A stretch of DNA of 64,000 nt from Andrena cerasifolii (GCF_050908995.1 NC_135133.1:496001-560000); one strand, 5' to 3'. Positions 44,254 through 56,765 are shown, counted from the stretch's first letter. Notes: generated by a model from the letters alone, not told the origin. Numbers and translations are program-made.

Positions 44254-45492
44254 TATACCTAATACAGTGTATCGTTCGTTGTTCTGTCTGTGTTAATCGC
44301 GACTGTAAGCCCGCCCTTTGCAAATCTTCGTTATACTTATTTGAACTTTCATTGCATCATTGATCCAACGTGAATATAACGTCTACTTTGGCAGAAGTAA
44401 AGTTACAAGCCCTACTTAACCACACCGTGTCGAACGCTTGCTGAATGTACAAAAAGACGTTGTTTCTATGTGAAAACAGTAAAAGTAATGTTAATTACTT
44501 TAATTTATGCAGTAATACGCATCCTGAATGTAATTAAGGCCAACAGAATCTTATAGAAGGTATGGGTGAATTAATACCAAATGTTGGTGGGCTTTTGCCT
44601 CACCGTGCGCCTATCCATTTCATTTCTTTATACATATTAGTATGTACAAACCGTTCCAGACAACGTGATTTTTAATAGGTATAAGTATAGTCAAGGGCGG
44701 ATGAGCCCATGCTGTTCTACCTTTGAGGGTTTTACGGTGGGGACTTACGCTCTATCTGGCTTCAAACGGGGGTGTGTAAGCTAAACAGTTCTGGGGGCGC
44801 AGGCGACTTACAGTTTGAAATTTGGTATTATTGAAGCGAAATTTCTTCGTTTCTTTGCGACTAGGCAATCGCTTGTTCGCGCAGCGTTCGTTCTCAGGTA
44901 AAAGGACTTTATGATTTTCGGCATACTCTCGGGTTTTTCCACCGAGGTGCTAGGTAAGTCGGGCTATAGCCAAGCTACACATCTGGCAAACCAGACTACC
45001 ACAGGTAAGTATTTTTTCTGCGCGTTTTCGGCGTCGCTTAGTCCTAATGTAATCTGCTCCCTAACGAATCGGACTTGTATTCCTCCCAAACGGCCACTTT
45101 CTGAAAGAGCCCCTCTTCACAGCAAATACATCCTCCCTAAGGCCCACCTTCTCTCGCACAGAATACGTCAACGCGTGATTTTGTATTGAAATTCGCGCGT
45201 GTTTATACTCGTGAGATAAGGGAGCTGTAGAAGGGGGGACGACGCGGGCCGGACCAGGGGGGCCAAGCCGTCTTTGTTTGGCTGAAGTTTTCCCGTTTAG
45301 TTAGCACCGCATTGGTAGGAGGCGCTAGGTATATCACACACACATACCTACGTGTATCAGTGAGCACGACACGCAATCTTTCGACGTTGGTGAAATGTTA
45401 CCATGACGACCGTCGTCATTTAGAAATGTTTGGCGCAGACACGAGGAAGTGTCCTCACTTTCCCTGGTTTACCCTTTCTAAGGCCGTCTGAC
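44254..45492. other. Intergenic, nothing firmly recognised
   Basis: No coding gene is seen. A segment at about 45245-45330 (GCGGGCCGGACCAGG, GCATTGGTAGGAGGC) is partly repeated at 45725-45810, the first part in inverse orientation, indicating a degraded repeat. Confidence 0.4.
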
Positions 45493-45650
45493 CATGGATT
45501 GTCGCGTCAGTGACGCGTATGCAGCAGATAGAAGGATATACAAAGAAATTGAATATATTTTCTTTTCCTAAGAAAAGAAGAAATATTCAATTTCAATGTT
45601 TATCCTTCTATCTGCTGCATACGTGTCGCTGGCGCGACGATCCGTGGACA
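45493..45650. repeat. Foldback repeat, about 60 bp arms
   Basis: GCAGCAGATAGAAGGATA on the left pairs with TATCCTTCTATCTGCTGC on the right around an inner AAATTGAATAT inversion. The frame spanning it is an artefact. Confidence 0.8.
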
Positions 45651-45809
45651 GGTTTTAAAGTAAACGGTGCATTACACGTATACACATACACATACGTCCC
45701 AATTCACACATTCACAGTTTAGTACGCACCTCATTGGTAGGAGGCACTACAAACTCTGCTTCAACTTTCGTAAGAGGGAAGCTTGGCCCCCCTGGGCCGG
45801 ACCACGCGC

Positions 45810-48570
45810 AGGCAGAAGACTACCCCTTTTGTCCCTGGTACTAGTTCAAAGTTTTTTCATTTCTAACCCCGTTACCGGGGAAACATTCTTCGATTTAACA
45901 TAAGAACATCTTCTTTTGGTCATCGTGCCATCCATAAGATTAATTTTACGCCATGGTCAGTGCTCAGAACATCATTATAATTTAATTATGCTGTAGCGGA
46001 GCATGGTTTATTGCCTGCCGAACGTAGAGGGATTAGCTAGTAGGGGAGGAAAATGCCATATCTGGTTCCCAAAAATTAATCAGGCTGATCGGCCAAAGCG
46101 TTTCGCCAGTGTCGCGATTTATGATCGTATTGTCCCGCCAGTTGGCGGTTAACGACGGTATAGGTAGACGTTCTTGTTTTTCGAATCGAATTAAAAGAAC
46201 GCCGCCGGCCAGACTCTCTCCGCACGCACGGTTTACATGACATTTGATATAATTTTAAACGGGAGAAGGCCAGGTATCCATTGGTGTTCATATTTCTCCG
46301 CCATTCGATTTTTTGCTCTTGGGGCTGCGAGACACCTTTCAGCACGTTGAAATCTCTGCATAAGGCGCACACGAACGCTTTCGACGCGCGCCTCGTCGTA
46401 AAAATCGACCCTTTCAAGTGCTTCACACTGCTCGAAAAATCGAGAAACTCGTAAATCAATCCCGTGCGCGACGCGCCGTTGCAATAGTGGGATCCTGCCT
46501 TTATTGTGTGTAGCACTGAGAGGAATTGCCGGGTCAAACGAATGACCCCAATTTGTCTTTTTTGCTAGCACTGTAGGCTTTGCAACACAATGAGGAATGA
46601 GGTAGCACGAACAGTCGAAATGCTCATTTCTTTCGCGATTTAAGAAGTATAGACTTGCAGTACGAATTTCGCGGGTTTGCCTCAGTCGCGCGTGAGGAGA
46701 GAGAGAGAGAGAGAGGGGGGGGCCCGGTGTACCTAACGACCGGAAGGAGAATCGGCAGAAAGCTGTTAGCGATCAGACCGAGCCGACTGAAAAGTGTATT
46801 TTTGAGAATAATGTGTGTCTTACAGAAATTGCATGGCGTCCGCCAGTGATTTTCGGTACCAAAAGTTAATTGCAACAGACTGAACTCTTATTTTGATCCA
46901 ATTTGCCTCAGTCTACCCTAAATATGTATTATGGGGATCTAGGTTACCGGCGAAGTAGCTGATCGCCGACGCGCGATCGCGTTCGTGATCAGTCGATGGC
47001 AGACAGACAAGAGCAACGTGTACGCGAAACGAAGGTAAGGGAATACGATACACAATTTTACAAACGTGCCGGAAAAACGTTTAGGTTATAAAGGCGGGGT
47101 AAAAACATTTGCAACACGCGCGAATGCGTGTGAAAAACCGTGCACAACCAAAATCCTGCCCATACGTTTCTTTACGGCACGCGATCCTTCATTGCGCGTG
47201 GACCCATCGAAATCGACCCTCGCAAAGGTCTTCTGCAACGCGCATTACACGTGTTTAACCGTGCCTTTACGCGAGGGTGTAAGTATACGGACACAGCGAC
47301 AATACGTTTACGGGCGGCAGAGTGTTTGCACGGCTGCATACGGGCCGAAGTTCAACAAGCCAAGTGCAACGTGTATATAACCGCGTGTCTTTCTTCTTGA
47401 TTCTAATAAACCGTATCTTCGTTTGTGTCTGTCTAACTAAAGAATTATTAACACCCTGCTCTCACGCATACAGCGGGGTATAAATCTCTGAAGCGGGATT
47501 CGAATAGTGCTAATCCGGCGGTTAAAACAGGCAAATTTGCGAACGTGCACGCGGGTGCCATTGTTTCAGAATGCAAAAGAATGTTCGAGAACGTTGGGAA
47601 GCGTATACGCGAGGACTCTTTTTTTAAACGATTTTTTTATGGTATTGAGACCGCGAGCGTCGTTGTTGCCAACCAAACTCAACCGCGAGAGTGACTCTCA
47701 GTGTTGACATTTTGCAGTTTTAACCAGTCGCCCTTAGGAATTTTTGGCTATGCAAACGCGAAGATCTGGATTCATTTATTGCCAGAAACCGGCGGACATG
47801 TAATATCGTTAATAATTATAGTTAAAATTATGTCCGGTTTTGTCATTTCATGACATCAATTTCCTTGTGAAAGTACAAGGAGACAATTCTCAGACGTGAC
47901 TTTCGTGCAGATCCGATGAAGAATTTTCTATTTTCCCGTTCTTATAATGGCTAGTGCTAGCTTTGTCTTTTATGGTCCCATGGTTCTCGGATGTCGAGCA
48001 CTCGCTTCTAAAGGGTCCCATGTCCTAGGTCAGGGGAGGCGAACCTTTTTATCTGCTCGTGTCAAAACTTTATAAATAATATTTATTGAATTACTGACGT
48101 GCCGGTTAGTTTTTTTAATAGGGGAAAAATTAGTAGAAAATTAATCATTGCAGAATTTTATTCAAATCAGTTTACAAATTAAGGTAGATTTTCATCAAAA
48201 TTAACCCCGTGTGTCTGTGTAGACCGGGCAACAAATTGCCGCCAACGTGTATTCAGCGACTTGGCAACATCTCTGTAGGATACAGCAACATTTTGATTTA
48301 TTGAACGGCTGCTTTGCTTGTCGCCCCAGCCGGCTGTACTGCAGGGCCACGTCGTTCGTCACGATGCTGGACAAGACCCTTTTCGTGAAGTCATAAGTGT
48401 TGGATCCTCAATACTTTGCAAATTTGTTCAGCTATAATGAAAAAGGTATCAAACATTAACGAATTAAGTAAAAACAAACATTAACAATTTTTTCATCATA
48501 TCTATGATATTTTACTTACAGTATCTTGGATATTATTTTCATCCTTTAAAATTTCTTCCAGGTCCTTGCC
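45810..48570. other. Intergenic repeats, no gene recognised
   Basis: About 60 bases near 46082-46140 (AGGCTGATCGGCCAAAGC) recur at about 48690-48745. 47205-47275 (AAATCGACCCTCGCAAAGG) recurs at about 50040-50100. A GA run lies at 46697-46720. AATAAACCGTATCTTC near 47406 could be a polyadenylation signal of an unidentified retroelement. 48020-48120 is a diverged repeat of unknown class. Confidence 0.35.
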
Positions 48571-48573
48571 TCT

Positions 48574-48781
48574 ACTCGCTACGCGTAGCGAACGGGAACC
48601 TCAGGTATACATTGTCGTAAAGGATGCATAAATTTATTACACGTTGGGCCTAATGGAACCAGTTGTTTCGGAAAAACTGGCTAGGCTGATCGGCCAGAGC
48701 CTCTCGATAGAGTCGCGGTTTATGGCAGTATTGTCCTGCGAGGCCTCTATACTATAGGTTCCCGTTCGCTACGCGTAGCGC
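48574..48781. mobile_element. Short TIR element with palindromic termini
   Basis: CGCTACGCGTAGCGAACGGG at the left end is inverted at the right end (CCCGTTCGCTACGCGTAGCG). The terminal CGCTACGCGTAGCG is itself palindromic. About 208 bp, no coding potential. Confidence 0.75.
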
Positions 48782-49189
48782 AATACAGTGTATTTAGTTT
48801 TTATTAAAACTGCCGAAATTGAAGAATTCTAAGTATCCGTGTTTCATAGTTTGGTCTGTAGTTTACGTTGACAAGTTTACACCAAAATGGATCAACAATC
48901 TATAAGGAAAAGGAGTAAAAAACGACTACTTTTTCATATATTCTTTAAACAAATTGACCTATTATTCGTAATCTGATCACGATTGGCTGAATATGTTATG
49001 AAAAGGTGCATCACTTTTGCCTAAAAGATTTCCTCTGTGGTGTCTACTTTCCGAGATAATGGGGCAGACTTGTCTTTCTCACTCACACCTTTGAGGCCCG
49101 CGCGCAGTCAGAGGACTACCCCTTTTGTTTCAATGTGCCTCCGCCGAGTGTATTGACGCTTGACGATATATGTAGTAAACGCGTGTGAT

Positions 49190-49392
49190 TTTTTATTGCA
49201 ATCGGTATCACTTCCATACCGATACAATAAAGAATAAAGAATGCAGTTTTTCTGAAACAGGTATGAATCCTCGGCCGACCGCAGCGAAAGGACGTTGCGC
49301 CTCGCAGTCGAGGATCATATATTCATTTAAGCGTATTAAGAAATTCTTTATTCTTTATCGTATCGATATGGAAGTGATACCGATGGATTTCT
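49190..49392. repeat. Foldback repeat, about 45 bp arms
   Basis: ATCGGTATCACTTCCATACC on the left and GGAAGTGATACCGAT on the right are inverted, with AATAAAGAATAAAGAA also mirrored. Confidence 0.75.
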
Positions 49393-50221
49393 GATGATTT
49401 TCCAATGAAAATTATACCAAATATCATGTAAATCGGAATATTTTTAACAAAGTTAGGTGTAGATTATGGAAATTAATTTTTCAAGTAATTTCCTTCATTA
49501 TGCTCCGAATTACGTCGTTCTTGGTGTTAACTTCATCGGCGAAACATACGGAATCGATTGACATCATTTTCGCAAAGATCTGATGCGAAATGCGGAATTG
49601 AAAGATTTCTCACTTCTTAATGGGTATTCCAAACACTTCGAGGGTCGAAAGTCGCAACACTCGGTGAGGCATCGCCGGGAGGGGGGCTTGCAATCTGGAT
49701 GCCGTGCGGTATCTCGTCGGACCCGAACGCAGTCTAGTTTAAAGGACCGAGACTTTGTAGGTATCATTTGGGAAACGATTCTTGCCAAGTACTCATTCCT
49801 GTTTCGATACCTATAGCATGCTTGTTTCGTGCTCAAATAGTATCGAATACCAAGTCCAGCCAAGATGTTGATACCTACAAAGCATCGAACCTTTTGAGTA
49901 GGTATCCTTTAGGTATCGATACCTTCTGATACCTACGGTACTCATACGTGCTTGAGATGCCATGATACTTCACCGCTAGGTATCGATACTGCTTGAGCGG
50001 TATCATTCCCATTACTACTGGTTGCGCACCGAACCATCAAAATCGACCCTTGTAAAGGTGTTCTGTAGCGCGCATTGCACATGTTTAACCATGCATTTAG
50101 AAGGAAGCAGTTTTTTTCTGGTGAAAAATGCTACCCGACACGACGTATGTAGGAACATACCTACATCGAGCTACTAGATTGGAGAATAATGTAAACTCAT
50201 TTTCCCATACAGCACACTTCG
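49393..50221. other. Intergenic, nothing recognised
   Basis: One copy of the ATAAATCGG motif type (ATACCAAATATCATGTAAATCG) lies at 49412-49435. Repeated GGTATC words lie at 49755-50010. No gene. Confidence 0.35.
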
Positions 50222-50462
50222 TTGCGGCAAAGTTGCAGGATGGTTGCAGTAACCTTGCGTCGTTGCATGGTTGCAGCGCAATGTCGATGTATGGTTGCTG
50301 CGACGTTGCCGTACAACATTGCACGGAGCGGACATAGAATTGTTGCTGTATAGTTGCCGCAGCTTTGCCGCAACTATGCAGCAACTTTGCCACAACTTCG
50401 CCGCAACTTTGTCGCAACTTTTCCGCAACTTTGCAAGATCATTGCAACAACATTGCGGCGTT
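50222..50462. repeat. Degenerate minisatellite GCAACTTTGCC
   Basis: About 20 imperfect units of roughly 11-12 bases occur, with related units in both orientations. Cys-rich and Gln/Ser-rich frames across it are artefacts. Confidence 0.85.
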
Positions 50463-50479
50463 AGCAAATTTTAAAACAC

Positions 50480-50749
50480 AATATCTCCACGACCGGCTGA
50501 AATAAAGTGTATACATTATACCTTATTGAATTCGTCTTGAAACGCACTATTAAATGATCTGTTAAAAAAAGAGTTCCGTTTAAAAAAAAATTGGTCATCG
50601 TATCTCGTAAAATAATAATCCAAGAAACAATCGTCTGCTCCAGTAAATTTTCCCCCTCCAACCATGCAATTTCATATAAACAATTTCTTTTATATCTCCA
50701 ATACGTTAGGAAATATCCAGGTGTTTACTGTTTCCGCGGACATCCTGTA
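50480..50749. mobile_element. GGGTGTCC-type TIR element, truncated copy
   Basis: This is a diverged inverse copy of 34504-34760 that ends CGCGGACATCCTGTA. The other terminus is lost. Confidence 0.7.
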
Positions 50750-52045
50750 TAATGAACTAAAATATAAAATACTAGCATGCCCCGTCCTGGTTTCGCCCGA
50801 GGTATTAGCGTGACTGATTCGTGTTTATTAGAATTAATATCTTTCAAGGGAATTAAGTATTTTGAAAAAAGCTTAATTTGCTTCATAATATTTCGAAAAA
50901 GATAACATTCTTGGTATATATAATGATTTTCTGACATTCGGATGAATTGTTATTGCGCATCCTATTTTAACTTCTCGTAATTTAACATACCTAGTCAATT
51001 CCTGGATCATAAATGAATGCAAACCTTCCGGTAACATTCACTCTTATGAGTCCAGGTTTTACATTCCACGTTGCTCAGCGTGTTTAACTGCCGAACCCTG
51101 GTGTATCTTAATATATAAAGCAGAAAGTGTTTAAACTTAGGGATCACGGAATGTGTCGCCCAGCTCATTATATCTACCTAATACAGATGCACGTGGCTAT
51201 TTAAAAAATAATAAATAAATAAATAAGAAACGATTTTTTTTATAAAATCAAAATCTAAATTTCGGGTGAAGCCGAATAGCAAAGCTAGTATTTGCAAACG
51301 TCGAGCAGGCGCGGTAGATCTTGACAAATTTGATCGCACTTGGGACATAAGTAATAACATCCACAGGGGGTACGAATTAATTTACAACAGCTATTTGTAA
51401 CCTGAAAACGCTCGAGAAGCTTCGCCACCTAGTGGTAACATCGTGGTACTGCTACGGGCGAGGTATCGCGCGGGCCGAATATGCGTATGCGCGCGCGAAG
51501 TAGAATGTCGTATACACGGGTCATGTAGTCTGCAAACCAGCCGTACACATGACATGTTTACATATAAATTACATGTTAATAAGGCGTTTCTGAGACATGC
51601 TACACAGCCTATTTCCGCCCTAGAGTATGCAGGAATAACGTATCAAAATTTGAGGAAGATTGGTTAAATATATGATTTCAGTTAGAGGGATGCTTGGCGC
51701 CTTCATGCAAGAAAATGTTTAGCGCCCCAAAATTTTTTGCCCCTGGTTTCTATTTAATATGTTTTGCCTTTACGGTGTACAAAAGAAACATTACATTAAC
51801 ATTTTGTGTATGTGGGAGTTGTATTCCATTATTATTAAGCGTGCGGTATAGTTTCTTATGCGGCACATAACTTCCATAATGGGTTCCGCCGGATATGACA
51901 AATTAGTCTAGGCCCCCTGCGGACTTTTCGCAAACTACGGCGAAGAAGGGACTTTCCGAAGGGACTGACCGAGGAAAGTCAGTCTTCGAATTACCTCCAG
52001 TTGTTACGGAGCTTGTTTAAAAAATCAAGTGGTTTAAAGTGACAA
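50750..52045. other. Intergenic, nothing recognised
   Basis: No coding domain, RNA gene or clear repeat is seen. Confidence 0.4.
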
Positions 52046-52489
52046 ATGGACGATATGTTAAATGTAAGTATTAAAATTGTATAATATTAAACAGGGTGAT
52101 TCTCCCGCCTCGCTGAGTTTCGTGGATTTCGACGCACAAAAATATGTTTGCGTATATTATTCGCGGATAAATATAACATATACCTACATGTTCAAAATTA
52201 GGTCAGTAGAAAAATAGGGTTACATTACGGATGAATTATCTCTATTCGCACAACACGTTTCATAATTTTTTGAATTTCCGGGTTGCCGAACGTTCCTTGT
52301 TAGTGAGGCGCGGCTTATTATTGACGGCATCGTCGTTGAGGACTTCAGCGAGAGAATCACCCTGTATGTTCATAGAATCTTACTATTTTCAATAAAATAA
52401 TACATTCATTATATCATTTCCAGTTGCAGGATGCACTTGTGCAGAAGGAGAAGAAGCAGGAAGCATCGGGAGATAAAAAATGGAAAAAA
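52046..52489 (+). other. Candidate two-exon gene start
   Basis: ATG at 52046 opens six codons ending at a GTAAGTATT donor (52064). ATCATTTCCAG ends at 52423, and the next 66 bases stay in phase, encode a Lys/Glu/Gln-rich segment (LQDALVQKEKKQEASG) and end at a GTAAGTAA donor (52490). Later exons are not found before the second TTAA element. It may be a host gene interrupted by insertions. No family is recognised. Confidence 0.35.
52091..52366. mobile_element. CAGGGTGATTCTC MITE
   Basis: Inverted ends ACAGGGTGATTCTC and GAGAATCACCCTGT lie inside the putative intron 52064-52423. No coding capacity. Confidence 0.7.
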
Positions 52490-52519
52490 GTAAGTAATTA
52501 TGCGCAATACTAAATACTA

Positions 52520-53611
52520 GGGTAGACGCACCGTTTGTGGCCACTGTACTGTTTTTGGCCATGTGCATAATTATCGCGGTTTTCTTAGCTTCAAATTGCT
52601 TGCAGCCACAATTATGTGTAGAATTTCACACCGTAAATATTTTGTTTAGTATACCGCCAGAAATATGGTTACATTTATTGCTTACACGAAAAAACATTAT
52701 ATTTTTTAAGAAGTGCGTAAACGGTTCGCTGTTCTTGTAACAATCGTGAAGGATATACGATAAGTAAAATTCCCATATTTACTAATCAAAGTATGTTTAC
52801 ATATAAATTATGGCAGATATAGGTTAAATGTAGTTTCAAAATTATTCTGAAAGTATAAAATTATCAAATTCAATTCACTATTACGAACAAATTATGTGGC
52901 AAGAAATGGTACAGTATTTTAATAACTTTTCCATTTCTGGCCATGGGGTGGCCGCAACTGGATACTCATTGTATTGTAGAGTATCCAGTTGTGGCCACCC
53001 CATGGGCAGAAATGGAAAATTTCTATTTTCTGCCACTATGCTTTTTAAACGATTTTATTCAACTTCGATCCTCTGTTTTAAAAAAGAAATTAACCCCGAG
53101 CGGGTGAGAAAATTACCCAGTCATCAATAAATATAACCCATAACCACAAATCGAAACGACTTGAAATCAGCTAGTCGCTTGCTTTACGAAAACGACAAAA
53201 AGCCGCTGCGTTCGGGTCGCTAGTCGCATCGCGATTTGAAATTAAATAAAAGATATTTCTAAAGAAGTCAGAGCTGCTAAAAATATATATAAAAAAAAAT
53301 TTATGTTAAACGATTTTATTAAAAATGCATTAAAACCTAAAAAAAATTGAAAGTGGCCAAAACTAGTACCAAACATGGCCAAAACTAGTGTGCAAGTGGC
53401 CACAAACGATGAAAAATGTATTTCTTATAATTTTTTAACTTTATTAATTACTTAACGATTTCTCTAGTTAATGAAAACTTAGATATTAATAGTAAAGATA
53501 GCGTAAAATTTGGTAAAGCTTATAGGTTCCTGATTTTAAGTACAATTTTAAAGATAATTAGGATGAAAGTCACTGAAATCCTTAACGTGGCCATATACGG
53601 TGCGTCTACTC
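52520..53611. mobile_element. TA-flanked 1.1 kb TIR element with GTGGCCA subterminal repeats
   Basis: The ends GGGTAGACGCACCGT and the inverse of GAGTAGACGCACCGT are flanked by TA. GTGGCCA/TGGCCAAAAC words are clustered near both ends. A hairpin at 52917-53027 (GGCCACCCCATGG centre) is nested inside. The terminal GGGTAGAC resembles the 17 kb element terminus, but the target site is TA. No transposase is seen. Confidence 0.65.
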
Positions 53612-53636
53612 TATATTCTTTTGTTCGTAATAATGT

Positions 53637-53739
53637 ACTTTTGCCCGGTCGAAAGAAGATCCCTAGCAGGCGGTCTCGGGCGTTGCGGTCCGTCGCTGTG
53701 ACGATTGGTCGCGAGTCACCTATTTGGGCACACTTTTAA
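53637..53739. mobile_element. Left part of a foldback element split by the second TTAA element
   Basis: It matches 40800-40900 with moderate divergence, up to and including TTAA at 53736-53739. The continuation beginning AGACGCGGCACACG is absent here and should reappear after the inserted element, beyond the window. Confidence 0.85.
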
Positions 53740-53752
53740 GGGGGTAGACACG
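53740..53752 (+). repeat. Terminal repeat of the second TTAA element
   Basis: GGGGGTAGACACG is followed by GGTAATGCAG, matching the right rather than the left end of the 17 kb element. A subterminal inversion follows at 53845-54085. Confidence 0.9.
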
Positions 53753-54458
53753 GGTAATGCAGTGCGCTATATACCGACATAATCTGGCCCGAAACATGGG
53801 TTTAGTAGAATACGCTTTTCGTCCTTATATGAGCGAATTTTGGGCCCAGCGAGGTCTTATTCGAAAGAGGAAGGTTCAGTACAGCGCGCTCTGGTCATGG
53901 CTCGACGAGATTGTGTTGATATCTAATAATCTGAGTGTTCAAAGTAGTGCAAAAGTCGACAAAATACACCCGCATGAATCCAAGTATTTTTAGGTCACTA
54001 AAAGAGTTTTGTGACTCAAACGATGACCACAGCGCACTGCACCAAACCTTCCTCTTTCGAAGGAGACCTCACCTAGCTCAAAATCTGCTCATATAAGGAC
54101 GAAAAGCGTATTCTCGTGTTTGCACTCCCAAATACGAATTCCGCCATATTGGCGATAATACAGAACAAGTCACGTGACAAATTTAGTTCAGCTAGTGGAT
54201 ACGAGATGGCGCCTACTTGGGAGGACTGCTAACGTCGAATCATAGCAAAACTGAAGCGATAGCTGGATATACGAGCCACAATAAAGGCATGATGGAGTCA
54301 ATGTACGCATTTTCGGACGATTGTAGATTAGGTTATATTCATTTTAGGCATACATTGACGTAGGAACAGCTGGGAATTGTACACATTTATTAAATTAACG
54401 CTTTTACCGTTACATATACATCACTTGAAATCGCTGTCGTATTTATGTCATAGTAATT

Positions 54459-54745
54459 CAGGCAGTTAGAACAACAACGGACTAACCTACTTCAAACAAA
54501 AATTTTTCCTATTGTACATCGATGGAATGCACACATATTGTATGTCCCCTTTTAGCGTTTTTCACAGGATCAATCATTCAATGATACTTTATAATTAAAT
54601 AAATACTTTTTGCATTGTTGTATTATTTATGTGTGCACTAGGCCATCGATATGATTAGTAAAGCCTATTGGAATACGTTCTCACTTTCGAAAAAAAATGT
54701 GGGTGAGTCCGTTGTTGCTCTCACTGCTTCAATTATATGACAAAA
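54459..54745. mobile_element. Foldback MITE, internally deleted
   Basis: A 285 bp relative of 18390-19170 with the same GGCAGTTAGAACAACAACGG terminus. Confidence 0.75.
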
Positions 54746-54982
54746 TACCAGAGATGGACATTACTTTAGTGCGCAGACAATTTTCCCGGCGGAAAACAAT
54801 TATTTATTGCGTTTAGTTAACTGAAAAATGGTGCCAATACATGCACTTGATTGTTCTTTTTCCCAAAAAAGCCAGTGGAAATATCATTTTCTAAATGTGA
54901 CGTATACGTTACAGTGGGCATGTACGGAGTATAATGTGGCTCAATAAATACAAAATTTGATGCATGTGTACTATAATGTATA

Positions 54983-55086
54983 AGGGATGTTATAAGTATA
55001 AATGAATAAAACACGAGTATATCGTTTAGAAATGTTTAGAAAAGATATACTCGTGTTTTATTCATTTATACTTATAACATCTCTTA
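54983..55086. repeat. Hairpin, 45 bp arms
   Basis: ATGTTATAAGTATAAATGAA on the left pairs with TTCATTTATACTTATAACAT on the right. It is absent from the 17 kb element at the equivalent place, so it is a later insertion. Confidence 0.8.
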
Positions 55087-55177
55087 CAAATGAAAAAAGG
55101 AATATATATTTTTGTTATAGAATTTTTATTTGAAGCACTATGATTGAATCAATTTAATCGTGGTTAATTCAATTATC

Positions 55178-55275
55178 GGCCATGAATAATTTTCTCGTAT
55201 TTATTCGTACTTTCTCGACTAAATATATGATTCGCAACTAAAGTACGAATAAATACGAGAAAATTAATCATGGCC
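55178..55275. repeat. Hairpin downstream of RS/RGG gene copy
   Basis: Same hairpin as 18209-18310, with arms ATGAATAATTTTCTCGTATT. Confidence 0.75.
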
Positions 55276-55338
55276 GACAGATGTAAGGCTTTCGAATAAA
55301 AAAATGACGACTAAATATGTAATTGTTAACTTGATTTA

Positions 55339-55905
55339 TTAATTATAAAAATTATAATTAATTATATTTCCTCCTCTTCCTCCTCTACCTCCTCTTCCTC
55401 CACTCCCTCCTCTTCCTCGACTTCCTCCTCTTCCTCCTCTCGCTCCTCTCCCTCCTCTCCCTCCTCGCCCTCCTCTTCCACCTCTTCCGCCTCCATAAAT
55501 TTCTTTGCGGAGAGTTTTTTTCAGCTGGCTGTACTGTAATATGAACAATAAACATAAATCTTATGTTAATTACTGCAATAATGACTAGACGCTTTCACAC
55601 TTTCATGAAAATGTAAGAAATGGTTATCTACATACCTTCTGCCTGTACTCCACCGCCCTCTCCATCCACAGAGTGGTTGAGGATGGCGTCGGCGGACTCT
55701 GTCCTCGCGAGGACGGTGTCCGTTCCTTTCGCGGGCTCCGTCGCGAGGACGGTGTCTGTTCCTTTCGCGGGCTCCGTCGCGAGGACGGAGTCCCCTCCTT
55801 GCGCGGACTCCGTTGTGGGGACCGCAGCTCCCAGGTGGGTGGACTCCGTCCTCGAGATGGAGTCCCTTCCTCTTCTACATTTTTAACAGTTCCTTTGTCA
55901 GACAT
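55339..55905 (-). CDS. RS-repeat/RGG-box protein, second element copy
   Basis: Exon 1 55905-55636, intron 55635-55534 (GTATGT...TTACAG), exon 2 55533-55339, phase 0, 154 residues. It starts MSDKG, has 12-residue repeats of the type RSPRKEQTPSSR, a Leu/Lys segment after the splice, about 40 residues of RGG repeats and a C-terminal FYN. ATG is preceded by TTTTTAG as in the first copy. Both exons are open despite clear divergence from 17587-18156, with insertions in multiples of three in the repeats. It is divergent from exon 1 at 59498. Function is unknown. Confidence 0.78.
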
Positions 55906-55939
55906 CTAAAAACGAGTCGAAGAAACATTGAAATTATTG

Positions 55940-56445
55940 AACGTAAGAAAATGCAATAGAAGAATCAGAGTTGGGCAAAAAGTAAACTAATTACAAATTA
56001 CGATTAAAATGTAATTGTGTAATCAATGATTTGTAATTTATAATTAGATTACATTTTGCCCAATTCTGAGAAGAGTACACGATTATCAAGTTGGTACATT
56101 TGTGTACAATATAGGCTTCCTTTAGCCAAGATTTAGCGCAGGTGGAGAATCTTCAGATTTCTAAATACTGGAATTTCCAAGTTCGAAAGCTTTGAAATTC
56201 AAACATTTCCAATACTTGTAATTGTGAGGATATCAAGTTTCAAAATATCTGTATTTTCAAATGTCCAACATTTGTGGTTTTAAAATTTCCAATTTTGTCA
56301 CTTCTAATATTTAGAAACTGTTTTCATCATTTGTCTTCATTTTCAACTAAAGGAAGCTTATATTGCACCCGAATGTATATACCTTTTCTAGACATTTTGC
56401 GGGTAAATTATAACATAACTTTCTTAGTCTACGTCAGAGATGGGC
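55940..56445. other. Repeat-rich spacer with mirrored AATTACA motifs
   Basis: The segment 55990-56060 contains ATTACAAATTACGATTAAAATGTAATTGTGTAATC-like words in both orientations, and 56150-56300 repeats short TTTCCAA/TTTCAAA words. It has no counterpart in the 17 kb element. No gene. Confidence 0.4.
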
Positions 56446-56449
56446 ATTA

Positions 56450-56765
56450 TCTAGATAAAAAATTATTTAAATAACGTGTCGAATAAAAGATACTTTATCT
56501 TTATGCGTTATTCGAATCTTCGAATAACACGGTTTACGTTTATTCGTTATTCACAGCTTTGAATAACACGATTTATCTTCATTCGAAACATCACGGATAA
56601 ATAAATTTATTCGAAGTGAATTTATTCAACGGGTGAAAGATAATTTTTTTATTCGAAGTGAATTTAGTCGAAAGATAATTTCTGTCTTTGAGGATCTTTT
56701 ATTCGAACTGTCGAATAAGATTTTCATCTTTGGCCGTACTTTGTTCGACTTTTATTGGAAGACTT
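56450..56765. repeat. Enlarged TTATTCG/CGAATAA cluster
   Basis: Contains about a dozen CGAATAA or TTATTCG words and a near duplicate of 16400-16560. It lies between the RS/RGG gene and the Tc1-like MITE. Confidence 0.6.

Noticed and set aside
44911..45189. Plus-strand 92-codon frame
   Set aside because: No domain, no splice support and ordinary composition; probably chance.
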